NCBI GenBank assembly: GCA_003131705.1
Contig: PKUY01000251.1
Coordinates: 5,293-10,752 of the forward strand
Length of the DNA: 5,460 nt
Direction of reading: 5' to 3'
Source: Acidobacteriota bacterium
GTDB taxonomy: Bacteria; Acidobacteriota; Terriglobia; Acidiferrales; UBA7541
Position numbers and translations under genes: made by a program. This document shows, piece after piece, positions 1 to 5,460 of this stretch; positions within the stretch are counted from its first letter, which is position 1; every line of letters starts with the position of its first letter. A model generated the notes under the pieces. The model was not told the DNA's origin. It was given only the letters and a program-made list of their open reading frames with translations, and searched no databases.

Positions 1-173
1 AAAACTGCCAGCAGAGCTCCCGCAGCCCACGCAAGCAAGCTTCCCGGCCCGCCCATGGCCTGAATCACGAACGGAATCACCACGAACGGACCGATGCCGA
101 CCATGAACGTCATGTTGAGCGACGTTGCCGGGACGAGGCCGAGACCGCGTTCGAGTTTTTCCGGTTCGCTCAC
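1..173 (-). CDS. APC-superfamily amino acid permease, N-terminal fragment (cut by window edge)
   Basis: Likely an inner-membrane amino acid or polyamine transporter; the substrate cannot be read from this piece. The 57 visible residues begin with a short polar cytoplasmic head (SEPEKLERGLGLVPATSLN). A hydrophobic first membrane helix follows at about residues 18-40, containing GIGPF, which resembles the glycine-rich unwound motif of helix 1 in APC-family carriers. An AMGGPGS turn leads to the start of helix 2 (LLAWAAGALLAV). I chose the GTG start at 173-171 because GGAG lies 6 nt upstream (183-180). An in-frame ATG at 206-204 would add 11 residues but has no Shine-Dalgarno sequence. The rest of the protein, normally about 12 helices and 430-500 residues, lies left of the window. 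It is divergent from the TPR gene. The family call is fairly firm; the subfamily is not assigned. Confidence 0.8.
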   Translation of the reverse strand, partial: MSEPEKLERGLGLVPATSLNMTFMVGIGPFVVIPFVIQAMGGPGSLLAWAAGALLAV

Positions 174-391
174 TGAATTCTCCGCCCCTGGGACACGCAG
201 GAGCATAGCAAGAAAGGGTATACCGTCATCTGAAAACTGAAACGACTACGATACACTGTCAGCTCGCGGTGACTGCCGCCTGGACAAACCATGCCCTTGT
301 TCTCCACCGGGTGTTTCAGCGCGACAGAGGACTTGCACACAAAAGAAGGTTTAGGCCCCAATACTGGGATCGCGGGCGATCCGAGACATTC
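174..391. promoter_or_regulatory. Divergent intergenic region between the permease and the TPR gene
   Basis: This 218 bp stretch separates two divergent genes and should hold both promoters. On the plus strand CTGAAA (230-235) and TACACT (252-257) are 16 bp apart, a weak sigma70-like pair that would leave a leader of about 130 nt before the ATG at 392. On the minus strand TATACC (222-217) could be a -10 element for the permease, without a clear -35. The plus frame of the TPR gene stays open back to a GTG at 269, but that extension is charged and precedes an evident signal peptide, so I treat it as non-coding. These promoter matches are by eye only. Confidence 0.3.
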
Positions 392-1324
392 ATGAGACTT
401 GTCGCCGGCATTTCGGTCTGCATTCTCACACTGCTATTCGCGGCGCCGGCCCGTGCCGGCGGCATCACACTGTCTCCGGAAGCTGCCCACTCTCTCGATC
501 AAATTTATGGCGGGGATCCCGACGTAGCCATCATCACCGCGCGCGGTATCGAGGAAGCGCAACCCAGCAGCCCGGTCGGTTATTTGCTGGAAGCCGAGGG
601 CGAGTGGTGGAAAACGTACTGCGCCGCGTGCGAAATGAAATGGGGAATGCTGGACGCCTGGAAGGGTGGCAAGAAACCCGAAGACGATGCCTATCTCGCG
701 CTCGCCGACAAAGCGATTGATCTCGCACGTGCTCAAATCGAGAAAGCCGACACCGCCGAAATGCACGTCTATATCGAAATTGGCTGGGCGCTGAAAGCCC
801 GCCTCTACAGTCTGCGCGACGAGCGCCGCAATATCGCACACGCGGGCGTCGCGGCGCGCGCAGAATGCCTTCGCGCCTTGCATATCGATCCTGAGATGGC
901 CGACGCCACCGCCGGTCTCGGCTTGTACAACTACTACGTCGACACGCTTTCAGGGATTGCCAAAATACTCCGCTTCTTCATGGGTATTCCCGGAGGAAAT
1001 AAAGAAGAGGGAATTCGCCAGATGAAAATCGGCATCGATCACGCCGCATTCCTCGCGGTCGATTCCCGTTTTTATCTCGCGAAGAATCTGCGCACCTACG
1101 ACCAACAGTACGAACAGGCCCTTGAAGTGGCCGAGCCGCTTGCTGAACGCTACCCTCGCAACCCAGTTTTTCTGCTGTTGCTGGGCAACCTCAATACGGA
1201 ACTCGGCCGCACCGCGAAAGCCTCTGAATATTTTCGCGCAGCGCAAAAAATCTCGATATCGGATTCCATCTGCGCCACGCGCGTCCGCAACCTCGCCAAT
1301 GCCTTGCTCGCGTCCACGAAGTAG
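392..1324 (+). CDS. Exported tetratricopeptide-repeat-type protein of unknown function
   Basis: A 310-residue protein whose molecular function I cannot assign. Residues 1-22 form a classical Sec signal peptide: MR, a hydrophobic core (LVAGISVCILTLLFA), then APARA with probable cleavage after A22. It should act in the periplasm or at the cell envelope. There is no lipobox. The mature part is alpha-helical. Residues about 240-285 read as a TPR-like helix pair (ALEVAEPLAERYPRNP followed by LLLLGNLNTELGRTAKASEYF), and about 150-180 as another (AECLRALHIDPEMADATAGLG). Between them lies an unusual conserved-looking block, GLYNYYVDTLSGIAKILRFF (176-195) then MGIPGGNKEEG (197-207). A CAAC pair (C77, C80) follows a WW dipeptide at 72-73. 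The ATG at 392 is chosen because it gives the signal peptide; its Shine-Dalgarno match is poor. The gene converges on lipA, so the two are not co-transcribed. TPR proteins usually act as protein-binding scaffolds, which is the most that can be inferred here. Confidence 0.8.
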   Translation: MRLVAGISVCILTLLFAAPARAGGITLSPEAAHSLDQIYGGDPDVAIITARGIEEAQPSSPVGYLLEAEGEWWKTYCAACEMKWGMLDAWKGGKKPEDDAYLALADKAIDLARAQIEKADTAEMHVYIEIGWALKARLYSLRDERRNIAHAGVAARAECLRALHIDPEMADATAGLGLYNYYVDTLSGIAKILRFFMGIPGGNKEEGIRQMKIGIDHAAFLAVDSRFYLAKNLRTYDQQYEQALEVAEPLAERYPRNPVFLLLLGNLNTELGRTAKASEYFRAAQKISISDSICATRVRNLANALLASTK

Positions 1325-1370
1325 AATTCAGGGCGGAGTATTCCGTGACATGTAATCGTGGAAGTGCCGA
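1325..1370. other. Short convergent intergenic gap
   Basis: Only 46 bp separate the stop codons of the TPR gene and lipA, so transcripts from both sides must end here or overlap. The one visible hairpin, CGGA/TCCG around GTAT (1334-1345), has a 4 bp stem and no T-run. I see no credible intrinsic terminator. Confidence 0.5.
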
Positions 1371-2276
1371 TTAACTGCGCGCGGCTTCTTCCTGCTCGAA
1401 GGCGTGATACGAAGATCGAACCAGCGGACCTGCTTCGACGTGCTTGAACCCCATCTGCTCGCCCAGCCGCTTGAATTCCGCGAACTCATCGGGATGCACG
1501 TAGCGCTCGATCGGCAAATGCTCGTGCGTTGGCTGCATGTATTGCCCGAGCGTCAAAATGTGCGTGCCCTGCGCAGCGATTTCTTCCATTGCCTGCAAAA
1601 CTTCTTCGCGCATTTCGCCGAGTCCAAGCATCATTCCGGTTTTCGTAGGCGTGTCAGGAGAAATTTCCCGCGCGCGCCGCAGCAATTCGAGGGAGCGCTC
1701 GTATACCGCGCCTTTGCGCACGCGCCGATAGAGTCGCGGCACGGTTTCCATATTGTGATTGAGCACATCCGGCCGGGCAGCCATCAAATTTTCAAGTGCT
1801 CGCCAGTCGCCGCGGAAATCCGGAATCAACACTTCGATTTTACAATCGGGAACGCGCCGGCGAATTTCTGAAATCGTGCGCGCAAAAATCGCGGAGCCGC
1901 CATCAGCTTGGTCGTCGCGATTTACCGAAGTCACTACCGCATAGCGCAATCCCATCCGCGCGACAGCCTCCGCGACTCGCTTGGGTTCATCTTCATCCGG
2001 TGGGCCCAAAGGTTTTCCGCTCGGAACCGCGCAAAATCCACACGCGCGCGTGCAAATGTCGCCAAGAATCATAAACGTTGCCGTGCGATGTTCCCAGCAT
2101 TCGCCCATGTTTGGACAACGCGCGCTCTCACACACGGTGTGCAGATCGAGTGTGCGCATGATGCGATCCAAATCGTCGGAATTTTGCCCACCGGAAAACC
2201 GCACGCGCAACCAGGGCGGCCGCGGATTCGCGGAGGGAGGAGGAGAATTTGGAAGAATGTTGAACGGAGTTGCCAT
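1371..2276 (-). CDS. lipA: Lipoyl synthase (radical SAM)
   Basis: LipA inserts two sulfur atoms at C6 and C8 of a protein-bound octanoyl group. This completes the lipoyl cofactor of pyruvate and 2-oxoglutarate dehydrogenases and of GcvH. All family hallmarks are present in 301 residues. C49, C54 and C60 (CX4CX5C) bind the auxiliary 4Fe-4S cluster that donates sulfur. C75, C79 and C82 (CX3CX2C) bind the radical SAM cluster. RSSYHA at 287-292 contains S289, matching the serine ligand of the auxiliary cluster. Other family blocks are TSVNRDD (116-122), the glycine-rich MMLGLGE (215-221) and LTLGQYMQPT (241-250). The length is normal, slightly shorter than E. coli LipA (321). The ATG at 2276 is the furthest upstream in-frame start, because a TGA directly precedes it. 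No clear Shine-Dalgarno sequence is visible. No lipB (octanoyltransferase) lies next to it, so the octanoyl substrate must come from an unlinked gene. Confidence 0.97.
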   Translation of the reverse strand: MATPFNILPNSPPPSANPRPPWLRVRFSGGQNSDDLDRIMRTLDLHTVCESARCPNMGECWEHRTATFMILGDICTRACGFCAVPSGKPLGPPDEDEPKRVAEAVARMGLRYAVVTSVNRDDQADGGSAIFARTISEIRRRVPDCKIEVLIPDFRGDWRALENLMAARPDVLNHNMETVPRLYRRVRKGAVYERSLELLRRAREISPDTPTKTGMMLGLGEMREEVLQAMEEIAAQGTHILTLGQYMQPTHEHLPIERYVHPDEFAEFKRLGEQMGFKHVEAGPLVRSSYHAFEQEEAARS

Positions 2277-2564
2277 TCAAATGAACTCGAAAACATCTTA
2301 CGCGCACGACGCCCGCAGAACAACCCCGCAGCTGACGCGTCCGATCCGGCCACGGCCCGCCAACCGCGCCAAAAACCAGCGCTTGGAATGGGCAATCTGC
2401 CGCTTGGAGTTGTTCAAGTAGCGACACACAAGGATCGGCAATAGTGTTGTATCATTACCACGCCTTAGATTTTCTGGCACTTTTATTCACTGTAATCAGT
2501 TGTAAATAAACAGGTAACTATAGATGGCTTAGGCCACAAAAGTGCCCTTAAAGTAGCCTCACTC
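2277..2564. promoter_or_regulatory. Divergent lipA/lpxC intergenic region with AT-rich core
   Basis: These 288 bp separate divergent lipA and lpxC and should hold both promoters. The half next to lipA (2277-2430) is GC-rich. I recognise no protein in it: the open frames on the minus strand have no family-like motifs and poor start sites. The half next to lpxC (about 2440-2550) is clearly AT-richer and contains the inverted repeats listed separately. Candidate -10 elements toward lpxC are TATAGA (2519-2524) and TGTAAA (2501-2506), but neither has a good -35 at 16-18 bp. Toward lipA, TTTACA (2506-2501) is a possible -35, again without a well-spaced -10. Exact promoters are therefore uncertain. 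Confidence 0.4.
2476..2546. repeat. Perfect 9 bp inverted repeat upstream of lpxC, with smaller nested repeats
   Basis: GGCACTTTT (2476-2484) and AAAAGTGCC (2538-2546) are exact reverse complements separated by 53 bp. Inside lie an 8/9 imperfect pair, TTTATTCAC (2482-2490) with GTAAATAAA (2502-2510), and a short dyad, ACTG-TAAT-CAGT (2489-2500). The right arm ends 18 nt before the lpxC start codon. The arrangement could be a pair of operator half-sites or, if transcription starts upstream of 2476, a long-range stem in the lpxC leader. No role is shown by the sequence, and short pairs like this can occur by chance in AT-rich DNA. Confidence 0.45.
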
Positions 2565-3485
2565 ATGACATATCAGCTTACAATTCAACGGCCGGTCGAA
2601 ATCGATGGAATCGGTCTGCACACCGCTGTGCGCAGCCACATGCGACTCGTGCCGGCGCCAGCGGACGCGGGGATCGTTTTCCGCCGGGTGGATTTGGACA
2701 ATTTTGAAGTTGAGGCTCACGTGAAGAATGTAGCGCGAGTGAGCTACGCAACGAGCTTGATGAAGCAGAGCGTGTTGATCTCGACGACCGAGCATTTACT
2801 GGCAGCGCTGTATTGCTGCGGCATCGACAATGTTTACGTGGATATCGACGCGCTTGAGCTGCCGATCCTCGACGGATCCTCCAAGCCATTCATCGATATT
2901 TTGGCGGAGGCGGGAACGCGCCGGCTGCGTCGCCAGCGGAGATACATCCGGGTGGTGAAACCGCTCGAGTTCGTGGACGGCGACCGCCGCATCGGAATCT
3001 ATCCGTCGGATGATTTCCGCATCCACTGTTTTGTGGACTATCATCACCCCGCGGCGGGCCCGCAGGAAGTTGAATTGACCGTGAACCGGGAGTCGTTTAG
3101 CAGCGAGCTCGCGCCCGCGAGAACATTCACGTTCGTGAAGGAGCTTGTCGCCCTTCAGAAAATGGGCCTGATTCGCGGCGGCTCGCTCGGCAATGCCATC
3201 GTGATGGATGACAGTACGATCTTGAACGGGCCGCTGCGCTTCGCCGACGAATTCGGCCGGCATAAAGCTCTCGATTTGATCGGCGACCTCGCGCTGATCG
3301 GACGTCCTCTCCAGGCGCGGATCGTCGCGCACAAAGCCGGCCATGCTTTGCACACGCAGCTCGTTACGCGCCTTCTTGCCGACCGCTCGCTTTGGATTGA
3401 AACGACCGAGGAGCGCGCACCCGCCTCGGCTGCTGAACTCAATTCCACCTCCGTTTCCGCAGCGTCGCATATTGAAGCTGACTAG
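2565..3485 (+). CDS. lpxC: UDP-3-O-acyl-N-acetylglucosamine deacetylase
   Basis: LpxC is a cytoplasmic zinc amidase that removes the N-acetyl group from UDP-3-O-acyl-GlcNAc, the committed step of lipid A synthesis. The 306-residue length is typical of the stand-alone enzyme. The N-terminal GIGLHT (15-20) is a family signature. TTEH (74-77) supplies the general base E76 and zinc ligand H77. PILDGSSKPF (100-109) is the conserved core loop. RHKALDLIGDL (232-242) gives zinc ligands H233 and D237 and the catalytic K234. AGH (258-260) gives the second catalytic histidine, H260. The two-domain duplicated fold is complete up to about residue 280. After that a tail of about 25 residues rich in A, S, T and E (282-306) looks disordered. 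The ATG at 2565 starts the conserved sequence at the expected distance, although the Shine-Dalgarno match is weak. It is not fused to fabZ and has no other lipid A gene beside it in this window. Confidence 0.97.
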   Translation: MTYQLTIQRPVEIDGIGLHTAVRSHMRLVPAPADAGIVFRRVDLDNFEVEAHVKNVARVSYATSLMKQSVLISTTEHLLAALYCCGIDNVYVDIDALELPILDGSSKPFIDILAEAGTRRLRRQRRYIRVVKPLEFVDGDRRIGIYPSDDFRIHCFVDYHHPAAGPQEVELTVNRESFSSELAPARTFTFVKELVALQKMGLIRGGSLGNAIVMDDSTILNGPLRFADEFGRHKALDLIGDLALIGRPLQARIVAHKAGHALHTQLVTRLLADRSLWIETTEERAPASAAELNSTSVSAASHIEAD

Positions 3486-3552
3486 CTCCCTGATTGCTCG
3501 AGCGGAGCGCCACCTTCATCTCCTTGTAACCTCCTCCACGTCAGAATCAAGA

Positions 3553-3576
3553 ACTGTCACGGGAACCGACTGTAAC
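3553..3576 (+). repeat. Short direct repeat ACTGTCAC / ACTGTAAC
   Basis: Two 8-mers differing at one base start at 3553 and 3569, 16 bp apart, upstream of the putative xfp -10 element. They could be tandem half-sites for a regulator. The repeat is short, so chance is a real alternative. Confidence 0.3.
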
Positions 3577-3683
3577 TCTTTGATCGGGTTTGAAAGTTCA
3601 CCTCACCCGGGTCCGTGCGTTAAAGTGGGTTAGAATCTTCCCTGCTGCAGCTTTTCGGCAATGCGTTGAGGCGATCGGGCAGC

Positions 3684-3690
3684 GGAGGTG
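3684..3690 (+). promoter_or_regulatory. Strong Shine-Dalgarno sequence of the phosphoketolase gene
   Basis: GGAGGTG lies 5 nt before the ATG at 3696 and closely matches the anti-Shine-Dalgarno sequence. It decides the start over the in-frame ATG 26 codons further in (3774), which directly precedes the conserved [10 protein letters not shown] block. It is much the best ribosome binding site in the window. Confidence 0.8.
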
Positions 3691-3695
3691 GAGAA

Positions 3696-5460
3696 ATGGC
3701 TTCCCCGACTTCTGGAAGTCCGGCGCTTCCTTCCGAATCCAACAGTCCACTATCCTCGGAAGAATTGCGCAAAATGCACGCGTACTGGCGCGCCGCAAAC
3801 TATCTCTCGGTGGGACAGATATATCTTCTCAAGAATCCTCTTCTGCGGGAGCCGCTCAAGCTTGAACACCTGAAGCCGCGGCTTCTCGGCCACTGGGGCA
3901 CGACGCCTGGCTTGAATTTCATCTATCTTCATTTCAATCGCTTGATCAAAAAGCTCGATCTGGATGTCATCTATGTCGCCGGTCCTGGTCATGGTGGGCC
4001 CGGATTAGTGGCGAACACATTCCTGGAAGGCACGTACAGCGAGTTGTACCCTCACATTTCGCAGACGGAAGAAGGACTGCACAGGCTTTTCAAACAATTT
4101 TCTTTTCCGGGAGGCATCCCGAGCCATGTGGCCCCCGAGACGCCCGGGTCAATTCATGAGGGCGGCGAACTGGGCTACTCGATCGCTCACGCGTTTGGCG
4201 CTGCTTTTGATAATCCAAATTTGCTCATTTGCTGCGTTGTTGGCGACGGCGAAGCCGAGACCGGTCCTCTGGCCGCCAGTTGGCATTCGAATAAATTCCT
4301 GAATCCTTTGCGTGATGGCGCTGTTCTTCCGATCCTGCATCTGAACGGATACAAAATCGCAAATCCAACCATCCTCGGCCGCATGAATGACGCGCAGTTG
4401 ACGCACCTCTTCACGGGCTACGGTTACAAGTCCTACTTCGTGGAAGGCCACGAGCCGGAGACCATGCATCAGCTCATGGCCCACACGCTCGACGCGGTTG
4501 TCGCGGAAATCCATTCGATCCAAAAAACCGCACGAGCAGGGAAATCCACGGGGCTTCCTGAATGGCCGATGATTGTTTTTCGAACACCGAAAGGATGGAC
4601 GGGACCCAAGGTCGTCGACGGGAAACCGGTGGAAAATACGTGGAGAGCGCACCAAGTGCCCATTACAGATTTCGCCTCAAAGCCAGGCCATTTGAAAATC
4701 CTGGAAGACTGGATGAAGAGCTACAGGCCCGAAGAACTTTTCGATGCAAACGGCAAACTGATCCCGGAACTGGCAGATCTCGCGCCGAAGGGCGACCGCA
4801 GGATGGGTGCGAATCCAAATGCGAATGGCGGCCTGTTGCTCAAGGATCTCGCGATACCAGATTTCCGCGATTATGCAGTGACGGTGCCGAAACCCGGCAC
4901 GGCCACTGAGGAAGCTACTCGCGTTCTAGGAAAATTCTTGCGTGATGTCATGAAACTAAACGCGGATTCGAAGAACTTCCGTGTGTGTGGCCCCGATGAG
5001 ACCGCGTCGAATCGCCTCGATGCTCTGTACGAAACAACCGACAAAGTTTTCATGGAGCCGCTCCTTGCCACCGACGAGCATCTTTCAACGAACGGCCGTG
5101 TGATGGAAGTCCTCAGCGAGCACATGTGCCAAGGTTGGCTGGAAGGGTATCTCTTGACCGGGCGTCATGGTTTCTTCTCTTGTTACGAAGCCTTCATTCA
5201 CATCGTGGATTCCATGTTCAATCAGCACGCGAAGTGGCTCAAGGTGACGCTAAAGATACCGTGGCGCCGTCCGATCGCTTCATTGAACTATCTCCTCACG
5301 TCGCACGTTTGGCGCCAGGACCATAACGGATTCACGCATCAGGATCCGGGCTTCATCGATCACGTCGTCAACAAGAAAGCGGACATCGTTCGCGTGTACC
5401 TTCCTCCCGATGCGAATACGCTGCTGTCCGTGGCAGATCACTGTCTGCGCAGCCGCAACT
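3696..5460 (+). CDS. xfp: Phosphoketolase (xylulose-5-phosphate/fructose-6-phosphate), C-terminus cut by window edge
   Basis: A thiamine-diphosphate enzyme of the cytoplasm that splits xylulose 5-phosphate (and, in many members, fructose 6-phosphate) with phosphate into acetyl phosphate plus glyceraldehyde 3-phosphate (or erythrose 4-phosphate). The 588 visible residues cover about three quarters of a usual 790-820 residue protein. The N-terminal PP domain has GHWGT (65-69), GPGHGGP (96-102), [19 protein letters not shown] (143-161, including the family signature EGGELGY), and GDGE (183-186), which with N217 forms the ThDP/Mg motif. Catalytic-type histidines H66, H99, H144 and H319 are present. 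The Pyr domain has WLEGY with E483, the ThDP-activating glutamate, and NGFTHQDPG (544-552) with N544 and H548. The strong ribosome binding site fixes the start. Residues 1-20 are a Ser/Pro-rich, probably disordered extension. The frame stays open with no break to the window end. The substrate preference (Xpk or Xfp type) cannot be decided. The gap of 210 bp from lpxC argues against one operon. Confidence 0.96.
   Translation, partial: MASPTSGSPALPSESNSPLSSEELRKMHAYWRAANYLSVGQIYLLKNPLLREPLKLEHLKPRLLGHWGTTPGLNFIYLHFNRLIKKLDLDVIYVAGPGHGGPGLVANTFLEGTYSELYPHISQTEEGLHRLFKQFSFPGGIPSHVAPETPGSIHEGGELGYSIAHAFGAAFDNPNLLICCVVGDGEAETGPLAASWHSNKFLNPLRDGAVLPILHLNGYKIANPTILGRMNDAQLTHLFTGYGYKSYFVEGHEPETMHQLMAHTLDAVVAEIHSIQKTARAGKSTGLPEWPMIVFRTPKGWTGPKVVDGKPVENTWRAHQVPITDFASKPGHLKILEDWMKSYRPEELFDANGKLIPELADLAPKGDRRMGANPNANGGLLLKDLAIPDFRDYAVTVPKPGTATEEATRVLGKFLRDVMKLNADSKNFRVCGPDETASNRLDALYETTDKVFMEPLLATDEHLSTNGRVMEVLSEHMCQGWLEGYLLTGRHGFFSCYEAFIHIVDSMFNQHAKWLKVTLKIPWRRPIASLNYLLTSHVWRQDHNGFTHQDPGFIDHVVNKKADIVRVYLPPDANTLLSVADHCLRSRN

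Larger units (their letters stand above)
3486..3695. promoter_or_regulatory. lpxC-xfp intergenic region, probable xfp promoter region
   Basis: These 210 bp between two same-strand genes suggest that xfp has its own promoter. Near the xfp side, TAGAAT (3631-3636, in the context GGGTTAGAATC) resembles a -10 element, about 60 nt before the start codon, but no good -35 sits 16-18 bp upstream. TTGAAA (3590-3595) is a -35-like word at the wrong distance from it. An 8 bp palindrome, ACCCGGGT, lies at 3605-3612. After the lpxC stop the only dyad is GCTCGAGC (3496-3503), without a loop or T-run, so no intrinsic terminator is evident. I see no convincing coding sequence here. Confidence 0.35.

Noticed and set aside
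269..391. Upstream GTG start extending the TPR protein by 41 residues
   Set aside because: It would bury a typical signal peptide behind a charged, non-family-like extension; the ATG at 392 explains the protein better.
434..883. Long minus-strand open frame opposite the TPR gene
   Set aside because: It lies wholly antisense to a gene with a clear signal peptide and helical repeats; the translation shows no domain-like pattern. It is a product of GC-rich codon use.
1334..1345. Hairpin in the convergent TPR/lipA gap as a shared terminator
   Set aside because: The stem has only 4 bp and there is no T-run on either strand.
2298..2480. Minus-strand open frame upstream of lipA, considered as a small gene or lipB remnant
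   Set aside because: The 60-residue translation shows none of the octanoyltransferase motifs, and the stretch reads as non-coding.
2475..2491. Possible sigma54 promoter (TGGCAC) upstream of lpxC
   Set aside because: The -24-like TGGCAC is present, but the required GC of the -12 element is missing at the right distance (TTCAC instead of TTGCA).
2796..3470. 224-codon minus-strand open frame opposite lpxC
   Set aside because: lpxC carries all its zinc and catalytic residues on the plus strand; the antisense translation is Arg-rich and motif-free.
3496..3503. GCTCGAGC dyad after lpxC as a terminator
   Set aside because: It is a loopless palindrome with no T-run following it.
4149..4655. 168-codon minus-strand open frame opposite xfp
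   Set aside because: It is a shadow of the phosphoketolase PP domain, with no own ribosome binding site or recognisable motif.

Overview
The window looks like a stretch of ordinary chromosome from a Gram-negative, moderately GC-rich bacterium. LpxC shows that the organism makes a lipid A outer membrane. The mix of a secreted TPR protein, an APC-family permease, lone lipA and lpxC genes and a phosphoketolase resembles Acidobacteriota. That placement is an inference from protein style, not from a marker gene.

Layout: (1) 1-173, minus strand, the N-terminal part of an APC-superfamily permease cut by the window edge. (2) 174-391, a divergent intergenic region. (3) 392-1324, plus strand, an exported TPR-type protein of unknown function. 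(4) 1371-2276, minus strand, lipA (lipoyl synthase), convergent with the TPR gene across only 46 bp. (5) 2277-2564, a divergent intergenic region with an AT-rich core and nested inverted repeats. (6) 2565-3485, plus strand, lpxC (committed step of lipid A synthesis). (7) 3486-3695, an intergenic region with a short direct repeat and a palindrome. (8) 3696 to the window end, plus strand, a phosphoketolase (xfp) whose last quarter lies outside the window.

The genes do not form one operon or one pathway. lipA supplies the lipoyl cofactor of 2-oxoacid dehydrogenases and the glycine cleavage system. lpxC belongs to the outer membrane pathway. The phosphoketolase turns sugar phosphates into acetyl phosphate, giving acetyl units without pyruvate dehydrogenase, the enzyme that lipA serves. 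This is only a loose metabolic link. All readable genes are intact, with their catalytic residues in place and no visible frameshift.

I see no tRNA, rRNA, insertion sequence, CRISPR array, prophage or defence gene. I find no convincing new biological system. The points most worth a second look are the uncharacterised exported TPR-like family, the repeat-rich lipA/lpxC intergenic region, and a short ACTGTMA word that recurs in three of the intergenic regions.
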